DNA of 51,794 nucleotides from Bacilli bacterium (GCA_016935515.1 JAFGQT010000056.1:1-51794), one strand, 5' to 3'. Shown: positions 9,031 through 18,827, counted from the stretch's first letter. Numbers and translations: made by a program. The notes: a model not told the origin generated them from the letters alone.

Positions 9031-10322
9031 TATTCCTCCACAGAATTGCTTTCAATCTCGACTTTCATACCCATTGCGGCGAAATGGCGGAAGAACTCCC
9101 TCTCGATTGTAGTTTCGATGATCGAACGCGTGAAAGTGATTTTGAATTTGTCTTCGAATGACATGATCGCAATATTCAAGGTATTGAATTTTCCGGAATA
9201 AACAGCTGCGGATAGATTGTCGATATGCGGCTTCATCGATTCCGGAAAATCTACACGCCCGATATTTGTGAAGCTCATCGTGTTCAATGACAATCCCATA
9301 ATATTGTACCCGATCCTCAGAGCATAACGCTTGATGAAATAAGGCATCATTCTCAATAATATGTTTTTCTCGAATGCAACGTTCTCGCTCATCTTGCGGA
9401 TCAGTTCTTCTTTCGTCATGCCTTTCTTGAACTGCTCTTTGACCAATGCGAGGATCTCCTCGAAACTTATGTCAGATCGATTCATCACCATGTCCGTTTT
9501 GACAAAATTCGTGAAATTGCGCAAAGTCTTGGACGGAAAATGCTTGCGAAGATTAACTGGAATGAATATCTTGACCGGTTTCTGGTTCGCTCGCAAATGC
9601 TCGCGATACTGTATTTGTGTAACATAAATCATGTACATCATCACCGCTGAAAGATATTCGGTTACAGTAGCTTGGTTCTCCCGTGCAAGTTGCAGCATTT
9701 CTGAAGTCGATAGCGTACCGGAAATAAGCCCGATCCGATCTTCAGGAATTGGTGTTCCCTTAATCCCGAAAGCTTTCTTTTCTGGAACATGTTTTCGGTT
9801 TTTTGCGTTGTAGTAGGTCCCGTGGCTGTCTTCGTATTCCTCGATAGTTGGTAAGCTTGCCTTTGTGAGTATCAAGTTATCGGGAGTCACATCATAACCG
9901 CAAAGATACAAATATTCATAGACCAAGGACTTGAGCAGCATCACTGCTCCGCCTCCGTCGGCGAGCGAATGGAAAATTTCTAAGGCAATGAGGTTTTCTC
10001 TGAAAAACACTTTGAAAAGATAGCCGTTGTTTTGTTTTGGGTTCATCTCTCCGCAAACTTTCGGCGCTAAGGGCTCGACAAGAAAGGGGCTGCTATTATA
10101 GTCGAAATAACTCCAAAAGAAGCCGGTTTTTAGCCTTACTTTGAACATTGGATATCTTTCAAGTATGGCATCCGCCGCAAGTTGGAGTAGTTCGGGTTTT
10201 ATTTTTTCTTTTAATGCAATCTGGACGCGAAAGGTGTTGGTCTCCTTCTTGTTGGACACCGCGGGAAATATCTTGGCCGCATTGTCCAACCTGAACCAAT
10301 CCTTGTATATTTCTTTGCTCAA
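9027..10322 (-). CDS. Condensation-domain-like acyltransferase (alcohol acetyltransferase-like)
   Basis: FHSLADGGGAVMLLKSLVYEYL is an HxxxDG catalytic motif; about 430 aa. The track ATG at 10388 would lie inside the upstream gene; TTG at 10322 (SKEIYKDWFRLDNAAK) with upstream GGAG is a better start. 4-nt overlap with the downstream gene. Confidence 0.75.
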   Translation of the reverse strand: MSKEIYKDWFRLDNAAKIFPAVSNKKETNTFRVQIALKEKIKPELLQLAADAILERYPMFKVRLKTGFFWSYFDYNSSPFLVEPLAPKVCGEMNPKQNNGYLFKVFFRENLIALEIFHSLADGGGAVMLLKSLVYEYLYLCGYDVTPDNLILTKASLPTIEEYEDSHGTYYNAKNRKHVPEKKAFGIKGTPIPEDRIGLISGTLSTSEMLQLARENQATVTEYLSAVMMYMIYVTQIQYREHLRANQKPVKIFIPVNLRKHFPSKTLRNFTNFVKTDMVMNRSDISFEEILALVKEQFKKGMTKEELIRKMSENVAFEKNILLRMMPYFIKRYALRIGYNIMGLSLNTMSFTNIGRVDFPESMKPHIDNLSAAVYSGKFNTLNIAIMSFEDKFKITFTRSIIETTIEREFFRHFAAMGMKVEIESNSVEEY

Positions 10323-10342
10323 TGTCTCCACACTCCGTAGTA

Positions 10343-11272
10343 TTAATCGCTGAATTTTCCTATAATGTAAGCTTTGATTTCCTTCCACGCTTTCTTGGCT
10401 TCAGGAATCAATCCAAACGCCAGTTGAAAGACGTGAAACATTCCGTTATAAATAGTCACTTCGACATGATTTCCGGCAAGATACGCTCTCTTGGCAACAG
10501 TGATCGTGTCGGATTCAATCACTTCATAACTCCCAACATGCATCATCATATCGGTGAAATCATGATATTCACCGTATGCAGGCGAGATGTAAGGATCATG
10601 TAGATCGTTGTTTCCCGCGTAAGCATAGACATCAAGCTTCTCCGTAGCTTGTCCCAAAAGCGGGTCGAGATCCTTGTTGCGAATGTAGGATTCGCCTTCG
10701 GCTGCCAAATCTGTCCAGGCAGACATAGTTACCATTGCTCTTGGAAGGGGTTTTTTATTGTCGCGCAAGTAAAGTCCCAAAGCCAAGGCCAAGCCTCCGC
10801 CAGCGGAATCTCCGACAAAAATGATTCTTTCGGGTGAATAACCGATTTCCAGAAGTTTCATGTATCCAGCATACGCGTCTTCAAGAGCTGCAGGATATGG
10901 ATCCTTCGGTGCCAATCGATAATCCAAAGAAAACACGGCTAGATCATCCTTCATTTTCATATATTTCAATGCCGAACGTCTGTAAGTGTCACTGTATCCG
11001 GAAATATACGCGCCGCCGTGCATCTGGAAAATTGCGTATCTTGGTCTGATGTTTGTTCTTGCGATCATTTCCATCCGGGCAGTTCCCAAATCAAACCATT
11101 CATGCATCACTTTTCGCCCAAACTTGAAATTATCGCTAAGATGTGTAGTATAAAGCCTGCCAAAATCGACATCGGTGCTAAAAGCAATATCAGGAATTCG
11201 ACCGACAATTTTTAGCAGTTGTCTTGCCAAACTTCCCCTGATTGATCTTTTTCGCATTTTGATGTTTAACAT
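10343..11272 (-). CDS. Alpha/beta hydrolase, hormone-sensitive-lipase family esterase
   Basis: FQMHGGAYISGYS oxyanion motif, VGDSAGGGLALALGLYL nucleophile elbow, C-terminal GMFHVFQ His. Confidence 0.9.
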   Translation of the reverse strand: MLNIKMRKRSIRGSLARQLLKIVGRIPDIAFSTDVDFGRLYTTHLSDNFKFGRKVMHEWFDLGTARMEMIARTNIRPRYAIFQMHGGAYISGYSDTYRRSALKYMKMKDDLAVFSLDYRLAPKDPYPAALEDAYAGYMKLLEIGYSPERIIFVGDSAGGGLALALGLYLRDNKKPLPRAMVTMSAWTDLAAEGESYIRNKDLDPLLGQATEKLDVYAYAGNNDLHDPYISPAYGEYHDFTDMMMHVGSYEVIESDTITVAKRAYLAGNHVEVTIYNGMFHVFQLAFGLIPEAKKAWKEIKAYIIGKFSD

Positions 11273-11428
11273 GCAATCACCCCGTTCGCTTCAATTATAG
11301 CATATCTGGGACAAAATATTCATCCAACCTTACCGATATCATTTGCTGATGGATCTGATTTTTTGGAAAATTCATTTAAATTGTTGTATAATTATGATAA
11401 CACTTTTACACGAAAGCGAGGATAAATT

Positions 11429-12652
11429 ATGCTTGTTCACGAACGATTTCTTAATTACGTCAAAATCGATACCCAGTCAGATCCCCATACCGATCAATAC
11501 CCTTCATCTTCCGGGCAGTTGGAACTTGCAAGATTACTTAAACAAGAACTCGAATCGATGGGTGTGAAGACAACCATCGACAATTTCGGTTACGTCATCG
11601 GAAAGATCCCTAGCAATCTCAAACATAAAGTTCCAACAATAGCACTTATTGCTCATATGGACACTTCTCCAGATGCCAGCGGAAAAAATATCAAACCTAG
11701 AATCATCTACAATTACGATGGTAGCGACATCATATTGAATACCGATCGCAACATCGTCATGACAAAAGAAAAATTCCCAACTCTGAACGGTAACGTCAAA
11801 CAAGACTTGATCGTCACCGACGGAACCACTTTGCTTGGAGCCGACGATAAGGCTGGCGTGGCGGAAATAATGGGTTTAGTCGAAGACTTGCAGAAAGATC
11901 CGAAAATCGAACACGGAGAATTGGTTGTCGTGTTCACTCCCGACGAAGAGGTTGGAAACGGCACTCTATACCTCGACATTGATAAAATCAATGCCGATTT
12001 CGCCTATACTTTGGATGGTTCACAAGTCGGTGAAATCGCATTTGAGAATTTCAACGCCGCTAGGGCGGTGGTGACGATCAATGGAAAATCAGTCCACCCC
12101 GGAAGCGCCAAAAATAAGATGGTGAACGCCATAAGCGTCGCCAATGAATTCGATAATTTACTGCCAAAATACATGCGTCCGGAAATCACTGAGAAATATG
12201 AAGGTTTCAATCACCTGCACGAAATCAACGGCAACGTTGAAAAGACAGTGATGGAATATATCATCCGCAATCACGATCTTGCCTTGTTCGCACAACAGAA
12301 GGAAGATTTTCTGGCCGCATGTCAATACCTTAATGAGAAATACGGAGAAAAAACCTGTTATTTGGAAATAACTGATTCTTACTTCAACATGCGAGAGAAA
12401 CTCGATTCTAAAAAAGAAATCATTGACATCGCCATAGACGCGATACGCGAATCGGAACTCGAACCGATAATCGAACCGATCAGGGGTGGAACTGACGGTG
12501 CAAGATTGACTTACATGGGACTCCCGTGTCCAAATCTCGGCACCGGAGGTTACAATTTTCACGGGCCTTATGAATATGCCTCAATCCAGGAAATGGAATT
12601 AGCCGTAAGGATCATCAAGAAGATCGTCACAAAAGTCACACAACTAAAATAA
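11429..12652 (+). CDS. pepT: Peptidase T (tripeptide aminopeptidase, M20)
   Basis: LIAHMDTSPDASGKNIKPRII, LGADDKAGVAEIM, FTPDEEVGNGT, IRGGTDGARLTYMGLPCPNLGTGGYNFHGPYEYA. Confidence 0.97.
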   Translation: MLVHERFLNYVKIDTQSDPHTDQYPSSSGQLELARLLKQELESMGVKTTIDNFGYVIGKIPSNLKHKVPTIALIAHMDTSPDASGKNIKPRIIYNYDGSDIILNTDRNIVMTKEKFPTLNGNVKQDLIVTDGTTLLGADDKAGVAEIMGLVEDLQKDPKIEHGELVVVFTPDEEVGNGTLYLDIDKINADFAYTLDGSQVGEIAFENFNAARAVVTINGKSVHPGSAKNKMVNAISVANEFDNLLPKYMRPEITEKYEGFNHLHEINGNVEKTVMEYIIRNHDLALFAQQKEDFLAACQYLNEKYGEKTCYLEITDSYFNMREKLDSKKEIIDIAIDAIRESELEPIIEPIRGGTDGARLTYMGLPCPNLGTGGYNFHGPYEYASIQEMELAVRIIKKIVTKVTQLK

Positions 12653-12660
12653 TAACAAAA

Positions 12661-12692
12661 CCTGTCGAGGGCAAATCCCCGACAGGTTTTTT
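12661..12692. terminator. Rho-independent terminator between convergent pepT and the EFR1-type gene
   Basis: cctgtcg-a-ggg-caaat-ccc-cgacagg followed by a run of eight T. Confidence 0.9.
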
Positions 12693-13514
12693 TTATGTTC
12701 TCTCTGATAGTATTTCCTTCATCACATCATCAATCCTAAATCCATTAACTGGGCCTTGATAAGGATGTTTGGTCAAGTGATTTTTGCTTGTGTGCAGAGC
12801 GTTCACCGGACAATGATTGATGCAACGATAACACAATATACAGCGATTGTTTTCCTTCAATATCCCCGACTCGAGAGTCAGATTATCTACTGGGCATAAA
12901 TCCACGCAACGGCCGCAGCCAATGCAATTAGCTTCAATCTTGATTGCGTGATCATACATCGATTGTTCAAATTTCTGAAACGGAAATCTCTGCAACAAAC
13001 CCAGAACATTGGAAAAGATATTCATCCCCTTTAATCTTTTTCGATCGTGCAAGATCAATTTCGCAAAACGTTCTGCTTGTCTTCGTTTACGTTTTTCGAA
13101 TTTAACAGAAGGTTTGAATCCTGGCAAAAAATTCAGGTAATCCGTCAAGTTGTTCGGCATATTGAAATGGGCCAATTGCCGAACCGAGAATCCTTTTTTG
13201 ATCAACATCTTGGCCACATAGGCTGCTCCATCGCCAGAATACATCAACTGCGTGCAGAAGACGAAGGCCCGCTTACCTTGAAAGTTGTCGAAACGCTCGA
13301 TCAACGAGCGAACCGGCTTGGGAATGTCAGATCCATAGATGGGATACCCGATACCCAAAAGATCGCATTTAGAAATAATCTGATTCGGATCAGAAATTTT
13401 TTCAATCGGATACAAATCAACCGTGCTTTGGGCTGTTGATAGAAAATCCCGCAACAGATTGCTTATGTAGTATGTATTTCCAGTACCGGAAAATTGCATG
13501 ATCGCGATCTTCAT
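12693..13514 (-). CDS. EFR1-type flavodoxin/ferredoxin fusion protein
   Basis: N-terminal flavodoxin-like FSGTGNTYYISNLL, C-terminal 2x[4Fe-4S]: CIGCGRCVDLCPVDNL and CILCYRCINHCPVNAL. Confidence 0.9.
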   Translation of the reverse strand: MKIAIMQFSGTGNTYYISNLLRDFLSTAQSTVDLYPIEKISDPNQIISKCDLLGIGYPIYGSDIPKPVRSLIERFDNFQGKRAFVFCTQLMYSGDGAAYVAKMLIKKGFSVRQLAHFNMPNNLTDYLNFLPGFKPSVKFEKRKRRQAERFAKLILHDRKRLKGMNIFSNVLGLLQRFPFQKFEQSMYDHAIKIEANCIGCGRCVDLCPVDNLTLESGILKENNRCILCYRCINHCPVNALHTSKNHLTKHPYQGPVNGFRIDDVMKEILSERT

Positions 13515-13538
13515 TTTAACATTCTTACCTCAAACTGG

Positions 13539-14021
13539 TTATTTGTGATAATTGCGATTGCTGGAGATCATGAAAGCTCGATAAAGTTGTTCGACGAAAA
13601 CAAGGCGCATCAATTGATGCGGAAACGTCATTTTCGAAAAGGAAAGGCGCTTTGCGGCTTTTGACTTCACAAAATCCGATAACCCCCAGGAGCCACCGAT
13701 AATGAAGATGATATTCGAACTTTGATAACTACCGATATCACCAAGCATTTTGGCGAATCCCTCACTGCTGATATGGTCTCCTTCGATATCCAAAGCGACC
13801 ACATAACTTCCGGGCTTGATCTTATCTGTGATCCTTTGGCCCTCGCGCTCAAGAATCCTGGCGATATCGCCAACAGTAACGCTCGTTTTCGACGGTTCTT
13901 CTTCTATCTCGATGATCTCTACATTGGCAAATGCGTCAAGCCGCTTCATATACTCGTTGACGCCTTCCGTAAGGTACTTCTCTTTCAAAGACCCCACTGC
14001 GATGATTGTAATGTTCATCAT
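13539..14021 (-). CDS. rlmH: 23S rRNA (pseudouridine1915-N3)-methyltransferase RlmH
   Basis: MNITIIAVGSLKEKYL, VVALDIEGDHISSEGFA, FIIGGSWGLSD, LSFSKMTFPHQLMRLVFVEQLYRAFMISSNRNYHK. Confidence 0.97.
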   Translation of the reverse strand: MMNITIIAVGSLKEKYLTEGVNEYMKRLDAFANVEIIEIEEEPSKTSVTVGDIARILEREGQRITDKIKPGSYVVALDIEGDHISSEGFAKMLGDIGSYQSSNIIFIIGGSWGLSDFVKSKAAKRLSFSKMTFPHQLMRLVFVEQLYRAFMISSNRNYHK

Positions 14022-14932
14022 TTCATTTTCGCCCGAGGATGTGTTTTCATATATACTTCTTTCAACCTCTCTTTGGATATTTTTGTATATATCTGGGTTG
14101 TGGACAAACTGACATGGCCAAGCAATTCTTGAACCGTTCGCAAATCAACGCCATGATCCAACAAATGCGTTGCGAACGAATGGCGGAACGCATGCGGTGA
14201 TATCTTAAGCGTTGAAGCTTGTTTGTCAAGTTCGCTTTCCAATATTTTTCGCAACCCTCTGGAACTAAGTTTTCCGCCCTTGAAATTGAGGAAAAGCCAA
14301 CCTTCATCCTGAATTCGTGAACGTACAAGGAAAACGGGTCTGGTTTTTTCCAAATAACCCCTGATTCGACTGATTGCCAAATCATGTACCGGAACATAAC
14401 GATCTTTTGATCCTTTTCCGTGGACCAATAACGTGCGGTTGAAAAAATCAAGGTCATTGAGTTTGATTTCGATCAATTCCCCAACGCGAAGACCGGATCC
14501 GTATAAGAGTTCGAAAATCGCTATGTCCCTAATGCCGATGTCCGAAGAAAGATCAACCCGATTCAAGAACTCACCCATCTCTTTCTCATAAACAAATTTG
14601 GGCAAGATCTTGTGCTCTTTGGGCAAGACAATATTGTCGAAAGGATTTCTTTCGACAAATTTTTCTGCCACAAGAAATTTATACATCGATTTTACACTGC
14701 TGATTTTTCTTCTGATTGAACTTGGACGATATTTTCCATGCAGACTCGAAACATAGAAACGAGCTATCCTGTCGGTCAAAAGGAACAGACTTCCCAAATC
14801 CTCAGAATCCAGAAAGTTTGTCAATGTCTGAACATCTTCCATATAGGCGGTCAAGGTATTGACCGAATAGTTAAGTTCATCTCGCAGACGGTTTTGGTAC
14901 ATTTGGACAATTTCATTGTTTGTCAAAATCAT
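14018..14932 (-). CDS. xerC: Tyrosine recombinase XerC-like
   Basis: LLYGSGLRVGELIEIKLNDLD, HAFRHSFATHLLDHGVDLRTVQELLGHVSLSTTQIYTKI. Adjacent to trmFO, an order seen in many Firmicutes. Confidence 0.9.
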   Translation of the reverse strand: MILTNNEIVQMYQNRLRDELNYSVNTLTAYMEDVQTLTNFLDSEDLGSLFLLTDRIARFYVSSLHGKYRPSSIRRKISSVKSMYKFLVAEKFVERNPFDNIVLPKEHKILPKFVYEKEMGEFLNRVDLSSDIGIRDIAIFELLYGSGLRVGELIEIKLNDLDFFNRTLLVHGKGSKDRYVPVHDLAISRIRGYLEKTRPVFLVRSRIQDEGWLFLNFKGGKLSSRGLRKILESELDKQASTLKISPHAFRHSFATHLLDHGVDLRTVQELLGHVSLSTTQIYTKISKERLKEVYMKTHPRAKMK

Positions 14933-16226
14933 TCATCTCCATAAACGACTTGATTGCCTCGATGCTCCTATTGGCGAAAAGAGTCTTGCGTTCGTGCTTG
15001 CGATGTTTGGCCTCAAGCGACATCATCAATCCAAAATTGGCGTTCATCGGTTGGAAATGCTTCGGATCGGCATTTGCCAAATAGAAGGCTTGTGCTCCGA
15101 TCATCGTTTCTTGGGGAAACTCTTTTTGTTCCAATCCGTTTATCCGGCGATACGCGTTGTATTGCGCAACCATTGCCGATCCGATTGACTCGACATATCC
15201 CTCTACACCGCTCAATTGTCCGGCAATAAAGATATCGGGATGTTTTTTTAGTTGATATGTAGCTGTCAAAGTCGCTGGCGAATTGACGAAAATGTTCTTG
15301 TGCATGACTCCATAGCGCACGATTCTGGCGTTTTCGAGTCCGGGAATCATCCGGATGATCCGTTTTTGTTCAGGAAATGTCAAATGCGTTTGGAATCCAA
15401 CTATATTGTAAAGACTCCCAGCGAGATTGTCTTGGCGCAACTGCACGACCGCATACGGTTTGTCCTTGCCTTCTTGGGCTAGTCCCACGGGTTTCATCGG
15501 ACCGTAACGCAAGGTATCATATCCTCGCCTTGCCATCGTTTCAAAGGGCATGCATCCTTCAAAAATCTTTTCTTCGAAATCTTTTGACTCGACGCATTCA
15601 GCCGTGAGAACGGCTTCATGAAAAGAGTCATACTCAGCTCTTGTCATTGGACAGTTGATATATTTACCGTCGCCTTTGTCATAACGGTTCTTAAAATAGG
15701 CTTTCTCCATATCAATTGATGTGAAATCGATTATCGGAGCTACCGCATCATAAAAATAGAGTGATTCCTCTCCTGTTAATTTGCGCAGCGTTTTTGCAAG
15801 CGGATCGCTGCTCAAGGGACCGCTAGCTACGATTACCACGCCTTCAGGAATCTCGACAACTTCCTTCTCGATTATCCTGATCAAGGGTTCAGACTTAATT
15901 CTATCAGTCAGGTATTCTGAAAAAGCGTTTCGATCGACGGCCAAAGCGCTGCCTGCGGGAATCCTGAAACGATCCGCAGCCAGCATCACTTCTGAACCCA
16001 AAAGACGAAGTTCTGATTTCAATAACCCGGCAGCGTTTTCCAATTGATCACTGCGAAAAGAGTTTGAACATACCAGTTCAGCGAAGGTTTTCAACTTCTG
16101 GACCGGATTCAAACGTATTCCCTTCATCTCATAAAGGTCTACTTGTACATTGCGCTTGGCAAGTTGCAAACTGGCTTCAACTCCTGCCAGTCCTGCGCCA
16201 ATCACACTAACACGCTGCTTCGACAC
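14913..16226 (-). CDS. trmFO: FADH2-dependent tRNA (uracil54-C5)-methyltransferase TrmFO
   Basis: VSVIGAGLAGVEASLQLAKRNVQVDLYEMKG, ELVCSNSFRSDQLENAAGLLKSELR, QLSGVEGYVESIGSAMVAQYNAYR. GTG at 16226 preceded by AAGGA is a likelier start than the track ATG at 16280. Confidence 0.95.
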   Translation of the reverse strand: MSKQRVSVIGAGLAGVEASLQLAKRNVQVDLYEMKGIRLNPVQKLKTFAELVCSNSFRSDQLENAAGLLKSELRLLGSEVMLAADRFRIPAGSALAVDRNAFSEYLTDRIKSEPLIRIIEKEVVEIPEGVVIVASGPLSSDPLAKTLRKLTGEESLYFYDAVAPIIDFTSIDMEKAYFKNRYDKGDGKYINCPMTRAEYDSFHEAVLTAECVESKDFEEKIFEGCMPFETMARRGYDTLRYGPMKPVGLAQEGKDKPYAVVQLRQDNLAGSLYNIVGFQTHLTFPEQKRIIRMIPGLENARIVRYGVMHKNIFVNSPATLTATYQLKKHPDIFIAGQLSGVEGYVESIGSAMVAQYNAYRRINGLEQKEFPQETMIGAQAFYLANADPKHFQPMNANFGLMMSLEAKHRKHERKTLFANRSIEAIKSFMEMNDFDKQ

Positions 16227-16273
16227 ATCAAACACATCCTTGAGTGAATTATACCATGAATCAAGGCAATGAA

Positions 16274-16310
16274 AAACCAAATAACCGTCATCAGTGTGGT
16301 TATTTGGTTT
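16274..16310 (-). terminator. Rho-independent terminator downstream of the GH13 gene
   Basis: aaaccaaataacc...ggttatttggttt: 13-bp arms, with T-rich sequence following on the minus strand. Confidence 0.75.
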
Positions 16311-16327
16311 AAAGTCATAATCTCAAG

Positions 16328-17638
16328 TTATTTCTGGATTCTCAGAATCACCGGCTCTTTGGCCAGGCCGATCATGCCATTTTTGACTGTCATGATTTTC
16401 CCGTCCAAATAATTTCGATACTTGCCGTCAGGTAGGCCAATCTTAATTGCACCAGTTACTCCGCCCAAATTGAAGATCCCTATAACCAGCAAACTGTCGT
16501 CTTCATAGCTTATGCCTGCCACGTCTTCAGTTTCCGGGAAAATGACTTTGTAGACTCCAGACACAAACAGTTTGCTTTTTTTCAATTTTGCAAGTTTCAT
16601 GATGAATGTCGAGATATCACCATTTTTGTCAATTTGTTCTTTTTCAAACAAACTCAACCGATGTTTGGCCAAAAATTCCTGACCGTTATATATCATCGTC
16701 GCACCCTTTTGAAAAAACATGAATGCAGTATGGTTCATGATCCGATCGAGATCACCATCAAGCCAGTCGGCAATTCTCCTTGTATCATGATTCTCGATAT
16801 TCCTCAGTTTTACATAGTTTTTCGGATATGTCCATTCCTGAGCTAAAATAGCTTCTTGATAATTTCTCAACGATATCTTTTTATCAAGATACCCGTCCAA
16901 AAATGGCCTCACATCGTAATCATAGGCCATATCGAAAACTTGGTATATTTCGGATTCCGAAGCACAATCGAATCCGCGATCCCGTATTTCTTTGACAAAT
17001 GGACCGTGAACCGATTCGCTAAGCCAAATAATGTCTCTTCTTTCCTTCGAGATCACCTTTCGAGCCTGACGCCAAAAATCGAGGGGAACGATGCTGGCGA
17101 CATCGGCGCGAAATCCGTCAACTCCCATGTCGGCATAAACCATCAATGTCTCGATCAATTCATCCCACAAAGCTTTATCAGAGGAATAATCCAAATCGAC
17201 AACATCCCACCAATCGCCAACGCGATTTGCAGGTTCGTTCTTTTCATTTCGGTAAAACCATTCCGGATGATCTTTCAACAGACGAGAATCTCTCGAGGTA
17301 TGGTTGAATACGATATCGATCATGAGTTTCATCTTCATATCGTGTGTAGCTTCGATCAAACGCTGAAAATCGTTGATCGTTCCCAGCTCCGGATTGATTT
17401 CCAAATAATCCTTGATCGAATATGGACTGCCTAAAGAGCCTTTACGGTTCAATTCTCCAATCGTATGTATCGGCAAAAGATAGATCATGTCAATACCTAG
17501 ATTTCTAATCCGCTCCAAGTCATCAATAACGGCTTGAAAAGTGCCAGCCTTGGAATAATTGCGAACATATATCTGGTAGATGAACAAATATCTCAGGTTC
17601 GGATTTGTTTTTTCCAAGTTATCCCTCCTTACATTCAT
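16328..17638 (-). CDS. GH13-family glycoside hydrolase (alpha-amylase/alpha-glucosidase type)
   Basis: IDMIYLLPIHTIGE, LMIDIVFNHTSRDS, GVDGFRADVASIVP, NIENHDTRRIADW: conserved GH13 regions. Confidence 0.92.
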   Translation of the reverse strand: MNVRRDNLEKTNPNLRYLFIYQIYVRNYSKAGTFQAVIDDLERIRNLGIDMIYLLPIHTIGELNRKGSLGSPYSIKDYLEINPELGTINDFQRLIEATHDMKMKLMIDIVFNHTSRDSRLLKDHPEWFYRNEKNEPANRVGDWWDVVDLDYSSDKALWDELIETLMVYADMGVDGFRADVASIVPLDFWRQARKVISKERRDIIWLSESVHGPFVKEIRDRGFDCASESEIYQVFDMAYDYDVRPFLDGYLDKKISLRNYQEAILAQEWTYPKNYVKLRNIENHDTRRIADWLDGDLDRIMNHTAFMFFQKGATMIYNGQEFLAKHRLSLFEKEQIDKNGDISTFIMKLAKLKKSKLFVSGVYKVIFPETEDVAGISYEDDSLLVIGIFNLGGVTGAIKIGLPDGKYRNYLDGKIMTVKNGMIGLAKEPVILRIQK

Positions 17639-17688
17639 AGTTTAGCGTATGGAACATGATCTGTCCACGATACTATGCGTTTTTTTCT

Positions 17689-17702
17689 GTAAACGCTTCT
17701 TT
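17689..17702. promoter_or_regulatory. Putative LacI-family operator in the divergent GH13/lacI intergenic region
   Basis: tgtaaacgcttctt resembles one arm plus the CG core of LacI/CcpA-type operators (TGWAANCGNTNWCA). It overlaps the expected -35 region of a TATAAT at 17719-17724. Confidence 0.4.
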
Positions 17703-17746
17703 TATTGGTTTTTTTCGCTATAATAAAAATAGAGGGGAGTGGTCAT

Positions 17747-18721
17747 ATGGCAACTATCAAAGACGTCGCCAAGAAAGCCCACGTCAGCGTGGCGACCGTA
17801 TCTCGAGTCATCAACAATAAAGGCTATGTCAATGACGAGACAAAAACCCTTGTTTTGAATGCAATCGAAGAACTTCAATACGTTCCAAATGAACTTGCAA
17901 GATCTTTATTCAAGAAACAATCGCGCATCATCGGCGTCATCGTACCGCACATGACGTCTTATTATTTCGCTGAATTGCTTGAAATAATCGAGAATTACAC
18001 GATCGAGTACGATTATCACATCATGGTCTGTAATTCCCAAGACGATGAAGCAAGAGAGACGAAGTTCATCCGTGTATTCCAGCAATATAGCATCGACGGA
18101 ATCATCATCATTGCGAACACTACGAGGATCGGCGATTACCAAAATCTCAACATTCCTATCATAACCATAGATCATAAACTTTCCGACCAAATACCCTCCG
18201 TTTCCAGCAATAATCTAAACGGCGGGAAACTCGCAGCAGAAAAGCTCGCTTCGACAGGCTGCAAAAACATTTTGCATCTTCGTGGCCCAAGTCCATTGAT
18301 CACCGTTCAGGCTCGCAGCAAGGGCTTTGAACAACAACTTGCCAAACACGGATTGGCTTGTCGCCGTTTCGATCTTGAGTTCAAGTCTCCAAGCAAGGAT
18401 TACATCCAAAATTTCATCGACAAAAATCCCGATGCGGACGGAATCTTCTGCGATTCAGATTTGATTGCTATGCATGTGATCCAGTGTTTGAAACACAATA
18501 ACAAAAGCGTTCCGGAAGACGTACAAGTCATTGGTTTCGACAATATCGAGCTCGCCAGCATTTTCTCACCGAAATTGACTACCATCGCCCAAGACAAACA
18601 TACTATCGGTAAATATGCGGTCGAAACACTGGTGAAATTGATTGCCAAGACCGAACTGACCCAAAAACATCACCAAGTCGACGTTGCCTTGATTGAACGT
18701 GAAACCACAAGAGCCAATTGA
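17747..18721 (+). CDS. LacI-family transcriptional regulator
   Basis: MATIKDVAKKAHVSVATVSRVINNKGYVNDET HTH; periplasmic-binding-like effector domain. Start 17747 (GGGGAG upstream) rather than the track's 17705. Confidence 0.95.
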   Translation: MATIKDVAKKAHVSVATVSRVINNKGYVNDETKTLVLNAIEELQYVPNELARSLFKKQSRIIGVIVPHMTSYYFAELLEIIENYTIEYDYHIMVCNSQDDEARETKFIRVFQQYSIDGIIIIANTTRIGDYQNLNIPIITIDHKLSDQIPSVSSNNLNGGKLAAEKLASTGCKNILHLRGPSPLITVQARSKGFEQQLAKHGLACRRFDLEFKSPSKDYIQNFIDKNPDADGIFCDSDLIAMHVIQCLKHNNKSVPEDVQVIGFDNIELASIFSPKLTTIAQDKHTIGKYAVETLVKLIAKTELTQKHHQVDVALIERETTRAN

Positions 18722-18751
18722 CTTGATTCACCTTGCATAAGATACTTCAAA

Positions 18752-18778
18752 AACGCCAGAGAAATGGCGTTTTTTTTG
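18752..18778 (+). terminator. Rho-independent terminator of the lacI-type gene
   Basis: acgcca-gagaaa-tggcgt followed by a T run. Confidence 0.85.
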
Positions 18779-18786
18779 TAAAGAAA

Positions 18787-18827
18787 AAGTCTTCAAATTG
18801 ATGTCCTTGAGATCAATTTGAAGACTT
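18787..18827 (-). terminator. Hairpin terminator of the feoA-feoB-dtxR operon
   Basis: Perfect 16-bp arms aagtcttcaaattgat / atcaatttgaagactt with a 9-nt loop, followed on the minus strand by TTTCTTT. Confidence 0.75.

Noticed and set aside
14018-14932. Tyrosine recombinase considered as a mobile-element integrase
   Set aside because: Next to trmFO with housekeeping neighbours and no att-like repeats or cargo; fits chromosomal XerC.
16856-17434. 192-aa plus-strand ORF antisense to the GH13 gene
   Set aside because: Fully overlaps conserved GH13 coding sequence; no domain and no convincing RBS.
18787-18827. Perfect 16-bp inverted repeat considered as a recombination or attachment site
   Set aside because: Position just after the dtxR-type stop and a T-rich minus-strand tail make a terminator the simpler reading.
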